A stretch of 64,000 nt of DNA from Modicisalibacter sp049808615. GTDB taxonomy: Bacteria > Pseudomonadota > Gammaproteobacteria > Pseudomonadales > Halomonadaceae. Each line of letters starts with the position of its first letter. The stretch's first letter is position 1. Location: the NCBI RefSeq assembly GCF_049808615.1, contig NZ_JBNCAN010000005.1:1-64000 (forward strand). Direction: 5' to 3'. A program made the position numbers and the translations under genes. The notes under the pieces were generated by a model. The model worked only from the letters and a program-made list of their open reading frames with translations, did no database searches and was not told the DNA's origin. Of the stretch, positions 40,015 to 50,200 are shown piece by piece.

Positions 40015-40971
40015 ATGAGCCTGCTGATTCGCATGACCCGCAATCTGACGCTTGCCATCCCGGTGACGATGCTGCTGGGCCTGGCCTATGGCCTGATTGC
40101 CTCGGCGGACTGGCTGCGGACGCTGATCGTGCCGCTGACGCTGCTGATGGTCTATCCAATGATGGTCAATCTCAAGCTGCGCAAGCTGTTTGAGGGCGGG
40201 GACCTCAAGTCGCAGCTGCTGGCCCAGCTCATCAACTTCGCGATCATCCCCTTCGTCGCCTTCGCCCTGGGACGGCTGTGGTTTCCGGAACAGCCTTATC
40301 TCGCTCTTGGGCTGCTGCTGGCTTCGTTACTGCCGACCAGCGGCATGACCATCGCCTGGACCGGATTCGCCAAGGGCAACCTTGCCGCCGCGATCAAGAT
40401 GACGGTGGTGGGCCTGATTCTTGGCTCCCTGGCCACGCCGTTCTACGTGCAATGGCTAATGGGCGCCGCGGTGCCGGTGGATCTGATCGCCGTGTTCCTG
40501 CAGATTGCACTGGTCGTGTTCCTGCCCATGCTGGCGGGCCAGCTCACCCAGGCCTATCTGATCCGACGCCACGGGCAGCAGGATTATCAGCAGCGCTGGG
40601 CGCCACGGTTTCCGCCACTGTCGACCCTGGGAGTGCTGGGGGTCGTCTTCGTGGCCATCGCCATGAAAGGAGGGGAGCTTGTGGCGCATCCGGAGATGCT
40701 GCTCGACATCCTCGTGCCGCTGTGCGCCCTCTACACCTTCAACTATGTCTTCAGCACCTTTGTCGCCAGGCGCCTGCTGCCTCGTGGAGACGCCATCGCC
40801 CTGGTCTACGGCACAGTGATGCGCAACCTGTCGATCGCTCTGGCCCTGGCCATGAACGCCTTCGGTGAGGCCAGTGCGGATGCGGCGCTGCTCATCGCCG
40901 TCGCCTACATCATTCAGGTGCAATCCGCCGCCTGGTACGTGAAGCTCAGCGACCGATTCTTCGGCCCCTAA
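40015..40971 (+). CDS. Bile acid:sodium symporter/ACR3-superfamily transporter
   Basis: A 318-residue membrane protein with about ten hydrophobic segments, of the bile acid/arsenite transporter (BART) superfamily. Conserved features are LLLASLLPTSGMTIAWTGFAKGN near residue 102 and ALVYGTVMRNLSIALALA near 262, matching the two crossover regions. ACR3 members keep a cysteine in the first crossover for arsenite export; here the motif has PTSGM and lacks it. With a DsrE-like protein and a SqrR-like repressor beside it, a sulfur-compound substrate is possible. AGGG lies six bases upstream. Confidence 0.8.
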   Translation: MSLLIRMTRNLTLAIPVTMLLGLAYGLIASADWLRTLIVPLTLLMVYPMMVNLKLRKLFEGGDLKSQLLAQLINFAIIPFVAFALGRLWFPEQPYLALGLLLASLLPTSGMTIAWTGFAKGNLAAAIKMTVVGLILGSLATPFYVQWLMGAAVPVDLIAVFLQIALVVFLPMLAGQLTQAYLIRRHGQQDYQQRWAPRFPPLSTLGVLGVVFVAIAMKGGELVAHPEMLLDILVPLCALYTFNYVFSTFVARRLLPRGDAIALVYGTVMRNLSIALALAMNAFGEASADAALLIAVAYIIQVQSAAWYVKLSDRFFGP

Positions 40972-41359
40972 TTGGCCTGATGACCTATAAGGGATCTCCC
41001 GTATAGACCACGCTTTTCATGAGCCAGTTATCGGTATCTAGGATCCGATACAGGTGATGGTTCTACTTGAGTGATTTTTAATAAAGGGTAAATCGACTTT
41101 TTCTTGATTCAAATCAAGTTTTCATGGAGGCAATAATAGTTTCAAAATATATATTTTATTTATAAGTATATAAACTCGATGTGTTGGGAAGGCTAAATGG
41201 ATGAAGTCTCGTACCGCTAGTTTACGGATTACAGGGAATCCTCCTAGCCGGGATGTACAGGATGTTCTGAATCATCGAGTGCCGCTTTAGCAAGTATCGA
41301 TTGACCTATTCACACGTGCGACATAGGTGTCGTATCTGACCTGAAAGGGGTCTCATAAG
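40972..41359. other. Long leader and promoter region of katG
   Basis: This 388-bp AT-rich gap has no gene. It holds a perfect FNR box at 41104-41117, -10-like AATAAT/TAATAG at 41132-41139, and a second palindrome, CGACATAGGTGTCG at 41319-41332, 28 bases before the katG start. If the FNR-dependent promoter is used, the leader is about 200 bases long, with room for RNA-level control. Confidence 0.6.
41104..41117. promoter_or_regulatory. Perfect FNR/Anr box upstream of katG
   Basis: TTGATTCAAATCAA matches the FNR/Anr consensus TTGAT-N4-ATCAA at every position. A -10-like element lies at the spacing expected for a class II FNR promoter pointing towards katG. Confidence 0.8.
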
Positions 41360-43582
41360 ATGAAAAAATGCAAGATGACAACCATCGCCACGCTTGCGCT
41401 CACAGCCTCACTAGGCGCCGTTCCCAGTGCCGTTTTCGCGGAAGGCGAGTCCACGCCGAATCAGTTCTGGTGGCCCGAGCAGCTCAACTTGTCGCCGCTG
41501 CGCGACAATAACGTGTCGTCTAATCCCTACGGCGAGGATTTCAACTACGCGGAGGCTTTCTCGCAGCTCGATCTCGATGCTTTGAAAAAAGACCTTAAGT
41601 CTGCCATGACCACGTCTCAGGATTGGTGGCCAGCCGACTGGGGCCACTATGGCCCACTGTTCATTCGCATGGCTTGGCATAGTGCTGGTACGTACCGCGT
41701 TGCCGATGGTCGGGGCGGTGCCGGTGGTGGCCAGCAGCGTTTTGATCCGCTGAACAGTTGGCCTGACAACGCCAGTCTGGACAAGGCCCGTCGTCTATTG
41801 TGGCCGATCAAGCAGAAATACGGCCGCAACATTTCCTGGGCCGATTTGCTGGTACTTTCTGGAACGGTTGCGCTGGAGGATATGGGGTTCAAGACCTTCG
41901 GTTTTGCGGGCGGCCGTGAAGATGACTGGGAACCGGATCTGGTTTATTGGGGGCCGGAACAAGAAATGCTGGGCCGCGATCGCCACGATGAGAAAGGGGA
42001 GCTGGAAGGACCGCTCGCCGCCACGCAGATGGGGCTGATCTACGTCAATCCGGAAGGCCCGGGGGGTAATCCGGATCCTGTTGCCGCCGCAAAGCAGATC
42101 CGCATGAGCTTTGGGCGCATGGAGATGAATGACGAGGAAACCGTGGCCTTGATCGCCGGTGGTCACGCTTTCGGGAAAGTACACGGCGCGGGCAAGCCCG
42201 GCGACTGCCTAGGCCCCGAGCCGGCGGCTGCGGGCATCGAGGAGCAGGGTCTGGGCTGGAAGAATAAGTGCGGCAAGGGTAACGCCGAGGACACCATCAC
42301 CAGTGGCCTGGAGGGGGCGTGGACCCAGTTGCCCACGCAGTGGTCGATGCTGTACCTGTCGAATCTGTTCAACCATGAATGGGAGCTGACCCGTAGTCCC
42401 GCCGGCGCCTTACAGTGGGAGGCGAAGGACGGTGCGCTGGACAACTCGGTGCCCGATGCGCACGTCGAGGGTAAACGCAATGCGCCGATCATGCTGACGA
42501 CCGACCTGGCGCTGAAAGAAGACCCGGTCTATCGCGAGATTTCCCAGCGTTTTCTGGAAAATCAGAAGAAATTCGAGGATGCCTTCGCCCGTGCCTGGTT
42601 TAAGCTGACGCACCGTGACATGGGGCCTCGGGCACGTTATATCGGCTCCGAGGTGCCGGCGGAGAAGCTGCTCTGGCAGGATCCGCTTCCCGAGGCGGAT
42701 TACGATGTCATTGACGAGGGGGGCGCCGAGGACATCAAGGAAATGATCCTGGCCTCCGAGCTGACGGTGCCGGAACTGGTGCGCACCGCCTGGGCATCGG
42801 CCGCCAGCTATCGCGGTAGCGACATGCGCGGTGGCGCGAATGGTGCGCGCGTGCGTCTCGAGCCGCAGAACGGCTGGGCGGTGAACAACCCGGACGAGCT
42901 CGCACGCGTGCTGGCGACGCTGGAACAAGTGCAGCAGGAGTTCAACGAAAATCAAGGAGGGGACACCCGCGTCTCGCTGGCCGACGTGATCGTGTTGGGT
43001 GGCGCGGCGGCCATCGAGAAAGCAGCGAAGGACGCCGGTCACGATGTGACGGTCCCCTTCGAGCCCGGCCGCAGGGATGCCCTGCAGGAGATGACCGATG
43101 TGGAAACCTTCGAGGTTCTCAAACCGACCGCTGACGGCTTCCGCAACTACTACGGCGACGGCAACCGAATGTCCCCGACCGAGGCGCTGGTTGATCGCGC
43201 GGATCTGCTGACGCTGACAGTGCCGGAAATGACCGTGCTTGTGGGCGGCATGCGCGCGCTGGATGCCAATACCGGCGGTGTGCAGCACGGTGTGTTCACC
43301 GACAGACCAGGAACACTCACGAATGATTTCTTTGTGAACCTTCTGGACATGGCCACCAAATGGGAGAAGTCGGGCGATAAAGAGGGTCTTTATATCGGCC
43401 GTGACCGTGCCAGCGATGAACAGCGCTGGACCGCGACTCCGGTCGATCTAATCTTCGGCTCGAATTCCGAGCTGCGGGCGGTGGCGGAAGTGTATGCCTC
43501 CAACGGCGCGGGCGAGAAGTTCACCGATGACTTCGTTGATGCCTGGGCCAAGGTCATGACACTGGATCGCTTTGACTTATAA
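41360..43582 (+). CDS. katG: Exported catalase-peroxidase
   Basis: A 740-residue bifunctional haem enzyme that removes hydrogen peroxide. The distal site is R103-x2-W106-H107 (IRMAWHSAGTYR), the proximal histidine is H269 (GGHAFGKVHGAG), and the Met-Tyr-Trp adduct should be M254, Y228 and W106. A clear signal peptide (residues 1-27, ending SAVFA) marks it as periplasmic, like KatP of enterohaemorrhagic E. coli and unlike standard cytoplasmic KatG. The C-terminal duplicated domain is complete. Regulation appears to involve an FNR-type box, and a terminator follows. Confidence 0.95.
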   Translation: MKKCKMTTIATLALTASLGAVPSAVFAEGESTPNQFWWPEQLNLSPLRDNNVSSNPYGEDFNYAEAFSQLDLDALKKDLKSAMTTSQDWWPADWGHYGPLFIRMAWHSAGTYRVADGRGGAGGGQQRFDPLNSWPDNASLDKARRLLWPIKQKYGRNISWADLLVLSGTVALEDMGFKTFGFAGGREDDWEPDLVYWGPEQEMLGRDRHDEKGELEGPLAATQMGLIYVNPEGPGGNPDPVAAAKQIRMSFGRMEMNDEETVALIAGGHAFGKVHGAGKPGDCLGPEPAAAGIEEQGLGWKNKCGKGNAEDTITSGLEGAWTQLPTQWSMLYLSNLFNHEWELTRSPAGALQWEAKDGALDNSVPDAHVEGKRNAPIMLTTDLALKEDPVYREISQRFLENQKKFEDAFARAWFKLTHRDMGPRARYIGSEVPAEKLLWQDPLPEADYDVIDEGGAEDIKEMILASELTVPELVRTAWASAASYRGSDMRGGANGARVRLEPQNGWAVNNPDELARVLATLEQVQQEFNENQGGDTRVSLADVIVLGGAAAIEKAAKDAGHDVTVPFEPGRRDALQEMTDVETFEVLKPTADGFRNYYGDGNRMSPTEALVDRADLLTLTVPEMTVLVGGMRALDANTGGVQHGVFTDRPGTLTNDFFVNLLDMATKWEKSGDKEGLYIGRDRASDEQRWTATPVDLIFGSNSELRAVAEVYASNGAGEKFTDDFVDAWAKVMTLDRFDL

Positions 43583-43641
43583 TATGCCGGCGTAGGACCC
43601 GGGATGAGTGGCGAGTTACCGCGACTCATGGAAAGTAAACA

Positions 43642-43667
43642 GCGGCGCTGAATGCGCCGCCGTTTTT
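43642..43667 (+). terminator. Terminator after katG
   Basis: A 7-bp GC stem (GCGGCGC at 43642-43648 and GCGCCGC at 43654-43660) with a five-base loop, followed by CGTTTTT. The 226 bases from here to the antiporter gene hold no gene I can support. Confidence 0.8.
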
Positions 43668-43893
43668 GCCCGGTAATCGTGGAAGCAAAAATAAAAGGCT
43701 GCGAAAAGAAAAGAGATAAGCACCTGTTGTATCGAATCAGATGCTTTGTCGTAATTCTGACCTATCCGAGAGTTACTGGCCTTTGATGATGCCTGTCAGG
43801 TCAAATTGCGCCAACCCCTCTTTTTCCTTCTGCATTATTGCGACACTCCCATGCAACCCCGGGGAGTTGGTAAAAAACGAGTCGAAAACGCTG

Positions 43894-45099
43894 TCATGCT
43901 GATCGCGCCAGCAGGCGCCCCAGCAGCAGCGGCGTGAACAGACAGGTCGCCAGTGCCACCACCGCCATGGCGCCATAGAGTTCGGCGTCGATTGCCCAGG
44001 GGCCGAGTTGATAGGCCTGGTGCACGATGACCATGGCGATCTCGGCGCGAGGCACCATGCTAACGGCGATCAGCCATGCCGAATCTCGGTCGGTCATCAG
44101 CCGGGCTGGAAGATAGGTCCCGATCAGCTTACCGGCTACCGCTGCGATCAGCAGCACTAGACCGACACCGAGCGCCGGTAGAATCAGCGTCGGGTCGAGG
44201 TGCAGACCGATGGCGACGAAGAAGTACGGTGTGAAGAAGTCGTAGAGCAGGCCGTAGGCATCGTTGGAGCGCACCTGTTCCGGGTAGGCGCTGAAGACGA
44301 TCCCGGCGAACAGTGCCCCCACCGCCAGCGAGAATCCCAGCACTTCGGCGATGCCGGCGATCACTGCGCCTAGGGCAATCACGGTGAGCAGATGCTCCGG
44401 GGTCCGTTCCCAGCGATGCAAAAAGCGATAAAGCCGCGGCGTGAGGTAACGGGCAAACAGCCAGCAGAAGATGATGAAGACGATGAAGAGCAGCGCCAGT
44501 TCGCCCGCCGCTGCGCCCATCGAGAGCCAGAAAGCGCCGTCGCCGCTTTGTAGTACCGGTAATACTGCAAACAGCAAGACCATTAATACGATGCCCGAGA
44601 TGTCATCGAGTTCGGCGACATCGACGGTGAGCGTGCCGGCGTCGTTGTTCAGGACGCCGGCCTCCTCCCAGACCGGAATGATCACGCCGATGCTGGTTGC
44701 TGTCAGGGCGACGGCGATCACCAGCGAGGGAATCAGTTCCAGTCCCAGCACCCACTGCGACACCGCATAGCCCGTGAGCCCCGCGATGGTGATATTGCCC
44801 AGCCAGATCACGCTGGCACTCGGCAGCTTGGCGAGTAGCCGTCGCGGATCAAGCCCCAGTCCTACCCGAAACAGCAATGCCACCAAGCCCAGTTGGGCCA
44901 GCAGTTCGATACCTGCCTCGGTCTCGACATTGATGATTCCCGCGCTCGCATCCAGGGTGCTGATACCGACGCCCAGCAGCAGAAATCCTACCAGTGGCGG
45001 TATGCCGATACGCTCGCAACCGGCACGCAGGAGCATCGCCGCTGACGTCGAGAGCCCGATGAAGAGAATCAAGAGCGTGGTAGTCGAGAGGCCGTCCAT
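43894..45099 (-). CDS. CPA2-type cation:proton antiporter
   Basis: A 401-residue integral membrane protein of the monovalent cation:proton antiporter 2 family (Kef/NapA type), with about twelve hydrophobic segments and no cytosolic TrkA domain. Landmarks include RIGIPPLVGFLLLGVGIS near residue 31, ALTATSIGVIIPVWEEAG near 135, DVAELDDISGIVLMVLL near 165 (aspartates in the ion-binding unwound helix), and MVPRAEIAMVIVHQAYQLG near 355. It exchanges Na+ or K+ for protons, useful in a halophile. The start follows GGAG by eight bases. Confidence 0.9.
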   Translation of the reverse strand: MDGLSTTTLLILFIGLSTSAAMLLRAGCERIGIPPLVGFLLLGVGISTLDASAGIINVETEAGIELLAQLGLVALLFRVGLGLDPRRLLAKLPSASVIWLGNITIAGLTGYAVSQWVLGLELIPSLVIAVALTATSIGVIIPVWEEAGVLNNDAGTLTVDVAELDDISGIVLMVLLFAVLPVLQSGDGAFWLSMGAAAGELALLFIVFIIFCWLFARYLTPRLYRFLHRWERTPEHLLTVIALGAVIAGIAEVLGFSLAVGALFAGIVFSAYPEQVRSNDAYGLLYDFFTPYFFVAIGLHLDPTLILPALGVGLVLLIAAVAGKLIGTYLPARLMTDRDSAWLIAVSMVPRAEIAMVIVHQAYQLGPWAIDAELYGAMAVVALATCLFTPLLLGRLLARSA

Positions 45100-45232
45100 G
45101 TTGTTGACTCCAGATAAAAAGGCGCAGACGTGCCAGCATGAACCATGACGTAGAGGTCGATAATCCGCTGACACGGCGCATGATACGTCACAAAACATGG
45201 CGTTGCGGTGGAAAAGGTCAAGGTTACCATCT

Positions 45233-45256
45233 AAGATAGTAACCAATTACTATCTT
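45233..45256. promoter_or_regulatory. TetR operator
   Basis: A perfect 10-bp inverted repeat, AAGATAGTAA (45233-45242) and TTACTATCTT (45247-45256), with a four-base spacer, ends 12 bases before the TetR start codon. It is the evident autoregulatory operator for the TetR-MFP-RND operon. Confidence 0.82.
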
Positions 45257-45268
45257 TTGAGAGATTCC

Positions 45269-45880
45269 ATGTCACGAACTCGTCATCTGCCCTCCCAAGA
45301 ACGCAAGGAACTGACCGTGCGTGCCGTGGTGGAGCTATGCGGTGAACAGGACCCGGCGCGTATCACCACCGCCTCCATCGCCGAGCGCATGAAGGTGACT
45401 CAGGGGGCGTTGTTTCGTCATTTCACCGGCAAGGAGGAGATATGGCAGTCGGTCATGGCCTGGATCGCCGAGCAGGTCATGCAACGTCTCGAAAAGGCTG
45501 TCGCCCGGGCCGAGACGCCGCTGGCGATCCTGGAGGCCATGTTCATGGCGCATATCGGCTTCATCACTGAGCACCCGGGGGTGCCGCGACTGATGCTCGG
45601 GCAATTGCAGCACGCAGAGCCAACCTCCGCCACGCGATTGGTACGCTCCATGCTGGCCAGGTACCGCGAACGGCTCGCGGCCATTCTGTCGAAAGGCAAG
45701 GCGAGCGGTGAGCTGCGGGCCGATCTGGATGTCGAGGCGGCAGCCACCCAGTTCATCGGCACGGTACAGGGGTTAGTGGTTCAGTCGCTGATCGACGGCG
45801 ACGTCACTCGCATCGCCGAACAAGCACCGGGCGCCTTCCTGCTCTATCAACGTGGTATTCAGGCCGGGGAGGGAGCATGA
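45269..45880 (+). CDS. TetR-family repressor of an RND efflux operon
   Basis: A 203-residue regulator. The N-terminal helix-turn-helix reads ITTASIAERMKVTQGALFRH around residues 30-49, followed by the typical KEEIWQSVMAWIAE. The C-terminal helical ligand domain is unspecific. The start is placed at MSRTRHLPS because the operator lies just upstream and a longer frame would run across it. It overlaps the adaptor gene by ATGA, so it is the first gene of the efflux operon it controls. The inducer is unknown. Confidence 0.88.
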   Translation: MSRTRHLPSQERKELTVRAVVELCGEQDPARITTASIAERMKVTQGALFRHFTGKEEIWQSVMAWIAEQVMQRLEKAVARAETPLAILEAMFMAHIGFITEHPGVPRLMLGQLQHAEPTSATRLVRSMLARYRERLAAILSKGKASGELRADLDVEAAATQFIGTVQGLVVQSLIDGDVTRIAEQAPGAFLLYQRGIQAGEGA

Positions 45881-47244
45881 GTTTGTTATCGAAACGTGGT
45901 TGGCGTGGACTGCTAGTCGTGTCCGGCCTGGCGCTCGGCATCGGATTGATCGTCATCTTGGTATTGAATCGTCAAGCCCCTTCGCGAAGCGAGACAACAG
46001 CCGGCATACCGACCGTGAGCGTCATCGAAGCCAGGCCGCTGCCGTTTCGTATCGAAGCCAGAGGACATGGTGTCGCGCGACCTGCTCGAACCTGGCAGGC
46101 CATCGCCAATGTGCCGGGCCGAGTCGTCCATCGCCATCCGCAGCTGGAAGATGGCGTGTTGCTGCCGGCCGGCACGCTATTGCTGGAGATCGATCCTTCT
46201 CGCTATCGACTGGACGAAGCCGAGGCTCAGGCCGAACTGGCCAGTCTCTCCGCTGAGCAAGCCGAGTTAGAGATGGAGGCCGAGAATACGGGGCGACTGC
46301 TGGCTCTGGAGCGCGAACGTCTGCAACTGGCCGAGCGGGAGCTGTCGCGTATCCGGCGCCTGGCGGATAGCGGTTCGGTGTCGCGTTCGCGCCTTGATGA
46401 AGAAGAGCGTGCGACACTCTCGCAGCGCGAGACCGTGCAGTCATTGGAGAACGAACTACAACTCATCCCCTCGCGGCGCCAACGCCTGAAAGCGGAAGTC
46501 GAACGGGCCTCCACGCGTCTGGAACAGGCACGCCAAGATATCGAGGATACCCGTTTTGTTGCCCCCTACGATCTGCGCCTGGGCGAAGTCGAGGCCGAGC
46601 TACATCAGTACATCAACGCCGGTCAGCGGCTGTTTCAGGCCGACGGCGTGGCTGCTGCCGAGGTCGTCGCCCAGGTGCCGTTAAGTATGTTGCGACGGCT
46701 GATGGGGGTGTCAAGGCATTCCGACACCAAGGAGAGCGTACTGGATCTCAGCGAGCGGCTGGACTTTTCGACCATCGATGCCGAGGTACAGTTGGTTGCT
46801 GGGGGGAGCGCCCGCTGGCCAGCACGGGTGGTGCGCGTGGCCAGGGGATTGAACCCCGAAACGCGAGCAGCCCAGGTAGTGGTCGAAGTCGAGGAGCCTT
46901 ATCGGCGTGCCTCTCCTCCTGAAAAGCCGGCCCTGCAACCCGATATGTATGTTCAGGTGCGGCTGTCCATCGAAGCACCGGAGCCATTGCTGGCAATACC
47001 GGCGACGTCGGTTCATCACGGAGAGGTCTACCTGGTCGACGGGCAGAAACGCCTTGAGCGTCGCTCGGTCGAGGTCGCTTTCGAACAGCATGACCTGGCA
47101 GTGATTGCCTCGGGCTTGGCAGGCGGCGAGACTGTGATCGTGGATGATCTGACACCGGCGATAACCGGGATGGCGGTCGATCCGCGGCGTGATGAGGAAC
47201 TGGCACAGCGCTTGCGTCAGCGAGCGCTAGGAGAGGCGCCATGA
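45877..47244 (+). CDS. RND periplasmic adaptor (membrane-fusion protein)
   Basis: A 455-residue HlyD/AcrA-type adaptor with an N-terminal membrane segment (GLLVVSGLALGIGLIVILVL). The lipoyl halves are at about 50-95 and 205-225 (DTRFVAPYDLRLGEVEAELH). A long coiled-coil hairpin between them is rich in Glu and Leu (ASLSAEQAELEMEAENTGRL). It connects the RND permease with an outer-membrane channel encoded elsewhere. It overlaps TetR upstream and the permease downstream by ATGA. Confidence 0.88.
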   Translation: MSLLSKRGWRGLLVVSGLALGIGLIVILVLNRQAPSRSETTAGIPTVSVIEARPLPFRIEARGHGVARPARTWQAIANVPGRVVHRHPQLEDGVLLPAGTLLLEIDPSRYRLDEAEAQAELASLSAEQAELEMEAENTGRLLALERERLQLAERELSRIRRLADSGSVSRSRLDEEERATLSQRETVQSLENELQLIPSRRQRLKAEVERASTRLEQARQDIEDTRFVAPYDLRLGEVEAELHQYINAGQRLFQADGVAAAEVVAQVPLSMLRRLMGVSRHSDTKESVLDLSERLDFSTIDAEVQLVAGGSARWPARVVRVARGLNPETRAAQVVVEVEEPYRRASPPEKPALQPDMYVQVRLSIEAPEPLLAIPATSVHHGEVYLVDGQKRLERRSVEVAFEQHDLAVIASGLAGGETVIVDDLTPAITGMAVDPRRDEELAQRLRQRALGEAP

Positions 47245-50200
47245 TCCGCTGGTTTGCTGGACATCCCACCGCCGCCAATCTGCTGCTGATCCTGCTCTTG
47301 GCCATCGGAGCCTTTGCGGCTCCTACTCTCAAGCGCGAGACCTTTCCAGACTACCTGCCTAGCGAAGTCGGTATCGAGGTCGAGTACCGCGGTGCCATTG
47401 CCGCGGATGTCGAGGATGAGATCTGTCGTCGTCTTCAAGATGCCCTTAACGGTATAGACTTTCTCGATGAGCTTGTCTGTGTGGCTCAGGATAACCTGGC
47501 CAGCGCCACGGCGACCATGGAGGATGAGGGCAATATTGGCCGCTTCCTGGACGACATTTCCACCGAGGTGGATGCCATCACCGATTTTCCCGAGCAGGCC
47601 GAACCCGCGGTGGTTCGCGAGCTGCATCGCAGCGATCTGGTGGCGGCGGTGGCGGTCGGCGGCGACATGCCGCTATCCGATCTGGAGGATTACGCCAAGA
47701 CCCTGGAGGATCGGCTGCTGCGCCTGCCCGGTGTCGCCAAGATCGATATTCAGGGGCTCTCCCAGCGCCAGTGGCAGATCGAAGTGCGTCGCGAGGTGCT
47801 GGCCCAGTATGGGCTGTCGGCGAGCGAGTTGTCGGCGATCCTCGCCCGCCAGAACATCGATATGCCGTTGGGATCATTGGAAACCCCACACCAGGATGTC
47901 CAACTGCGCTTCACCGACCAGCGCCATACTTTGCGTGCGCTACGAAATGTTGTGGTCGTCTCCGGTGCCGAGGGAGGTGAGCTGACCCTGGGGCAGGTCG
48001 CTACCCTGCGGGAGACTCCCGAGCGGGAGGAAGAGAAAATCTGGTTCGATGGCCGGCGTGCTCTGGTATTGGAAGTGCACAAGACGCTGCGCGACGATGC
48101 CCTGGACGTGATGGATGCCCTGCAGGCAGTGGTCGAAAGCGAGCGCCGGCGCCTGGACGGCGAGGTATCGCTGACCCTGACCCAGGACATGACCAGCATC
48201 GTGCGTGATCGTCTGCAGATGCTGGTTGAGAACGGCATCATCGGTTTCGTGCTGGTAGTGCTGGTGATGAGTCTGTTCTTTCGGCCTCGATTGGCGCTGT
48301 GGGCGGTGCTTGGATTACCGGTGGCTTTCCTCGGGGCCTTCGCGGTCATGGGGTTGGCCGGATTGTCGTTGAACATGATCACCTTGGTGGCCTTGCTGAT
48401 GGCGATCGGCATCGTCATGGATGATGCCATCGTGATTACCGACAACATCGCTGCCCACGCTCGGGAGGCCGCCACGCCGCTGGAAGCGGTGGTCGCGGGC
48501 ACCCGCGGTGTGCTCCCCGGGGTGCTGTCATCCTTCCTGACCACGGTGGCGGTCTTCCTGCCGCTCTCCTTTCTCGCCGGCGAACTCGGCGATGTACTCG
48601 AAGTGCTGCCGGTGGCATTGATCGCCGCCCTGGCGGCCAGCCTGATCGAAGCCTTCTTCATCCTTCCCCACCATTTGAAGGGCGGCATCCCTCGCCTGCA
48701 AGCCGAGCCATCGCGCCTGCGCGCCGGCTTCGAGCGGCGCTTCGAGACCTTCCGTGACGGCGTCGGGCGTCTTGCCGATGGAGCGATTCGCTTTCGCTAC
48801 GCGGTGCTGGGTGGCGTACTGGTGCTGTTGCTGGGGTCCGGGGGCTTTCTTGCCGGAGGGCATATCGGCAGCGAGGCGATGCCGGAGATCGACGGCGACG
48901 TGCTCGAGGCGCGTATCCTGATGCCCCAGGGCACGCCGCTTGCGCGAACCGAGACGGTGGCCGCCCAGGTGGTCAAGGCCATGCACGAGATAGACGAACG
49001 CTTGTCCCCGGAGCAGCCGGACGAGGAACCCTTGGTGCGCTCCACTCAGGTGCGTTTCAATCACAATCCCAGCGCCCAGGAAGCCGGGGCTCATGTCGCC
49101 ACGGTGATGGTCGATCTGCTCACCGCGGAGCGTCGCAGTCTGAGCCTGGATGAACTGACCATGGCCTGGCGGCGAGAGATCGGTGATATACCCGGGTTGC
49201 AAAGTCTCATTATCCAGGAGCCAGGGTTCGGACCTGCCGGCATTCCGATCGAAGTTCGCCTGCAAGGGGAAGATCTGGAGGTGTTGAAAGATGCCGCCCT
49301 GGAATTCGCCGGACATCTGGAAGATTATACCGGCGTATACAACGTCATCGACGATTTGCGCCCGGGTAAACCGGAGAGGCGATTCTCGCTGGCTGAAGGG
49401 GCTCATGGATTGGGGCTTTCCGCCCAGGAGGTGGCCGCACAACTGCGAGCAGCCATGCTCGGTGAGATCAGCGATACGCTGCGGATAGGCGAATGGGATG
49501 TCGACGTCCTGGTGCGCCACGACCTGGAAGACCGGCAGAGCCTGGACGATCTCCAGGACCTGACGATCCGCCTTCCCGATGACAATCGGGTGCCGCTGAG
49601 CGTGGTGGCTAACATTGAAGAGGCACGTGGCTGGGCGCTGATCACTCGTGTCGACGGCCTGCGTACCGTCACGGTATCGGCCAACGTGGATGCGCGTCTC
49701 GCCAACGCCCAAGCCATCGTCAATGACATTCATCAGCATTGGCTGGCCGATTTCAAGTCAAACTATCCTGAGGTTGACGTCGCTTTCGAGGGGCAGGTGG
49801 CGCGCTCCGCCGAGACCGGTGGCTCGATTCAGCGTGCCCTGTTGATCGGACTGATCGGCATCTTCCTCATTCTCTCCTTCCAGTTCCGAAGCTACAGCGA
49901 GCCGCTGATCGTCATGCTATCGATTCCGTTGGCGTTTGTAGGTGCGTTATGGGGTCATGTGCTGATGGGCTTCTACTTGTCGATGCCATCGCTGGTCGGC
50001 GCGGCGTCCCTGGCCGGCATCGTGGTCAACAATGCCATCCTGTTGATCCAGTTCATCAAGGAACATCGCCGTGCCGGTATGACGATACACGCCGCCGCCG
50101 GACAGGCCAGCCGCGATCGCCTGCGCGCCATCCTGATCTCTGCGACCACCACCATCGCCGGTTTGTTGCCGCTACTGGCCGAGACCAGCGCCCAGGCGGC

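Noticed and set aside
40015..40971. Calling the transporter an arsenite pump of an ars operon
   Set aside because: The expected ACR3 cysteine motif and arsC are missing, and the regulator has persulfide-sensor cysteines instead of an arsenic site.
43773..43893. Possible gene fragment ending IMQKEKEGLAQFDLTGIIKGQ on the minus strand
   Set aside because: The peptide looks protein-like but has no start, ribosome site or family I recognise; too weak to report as a gene.
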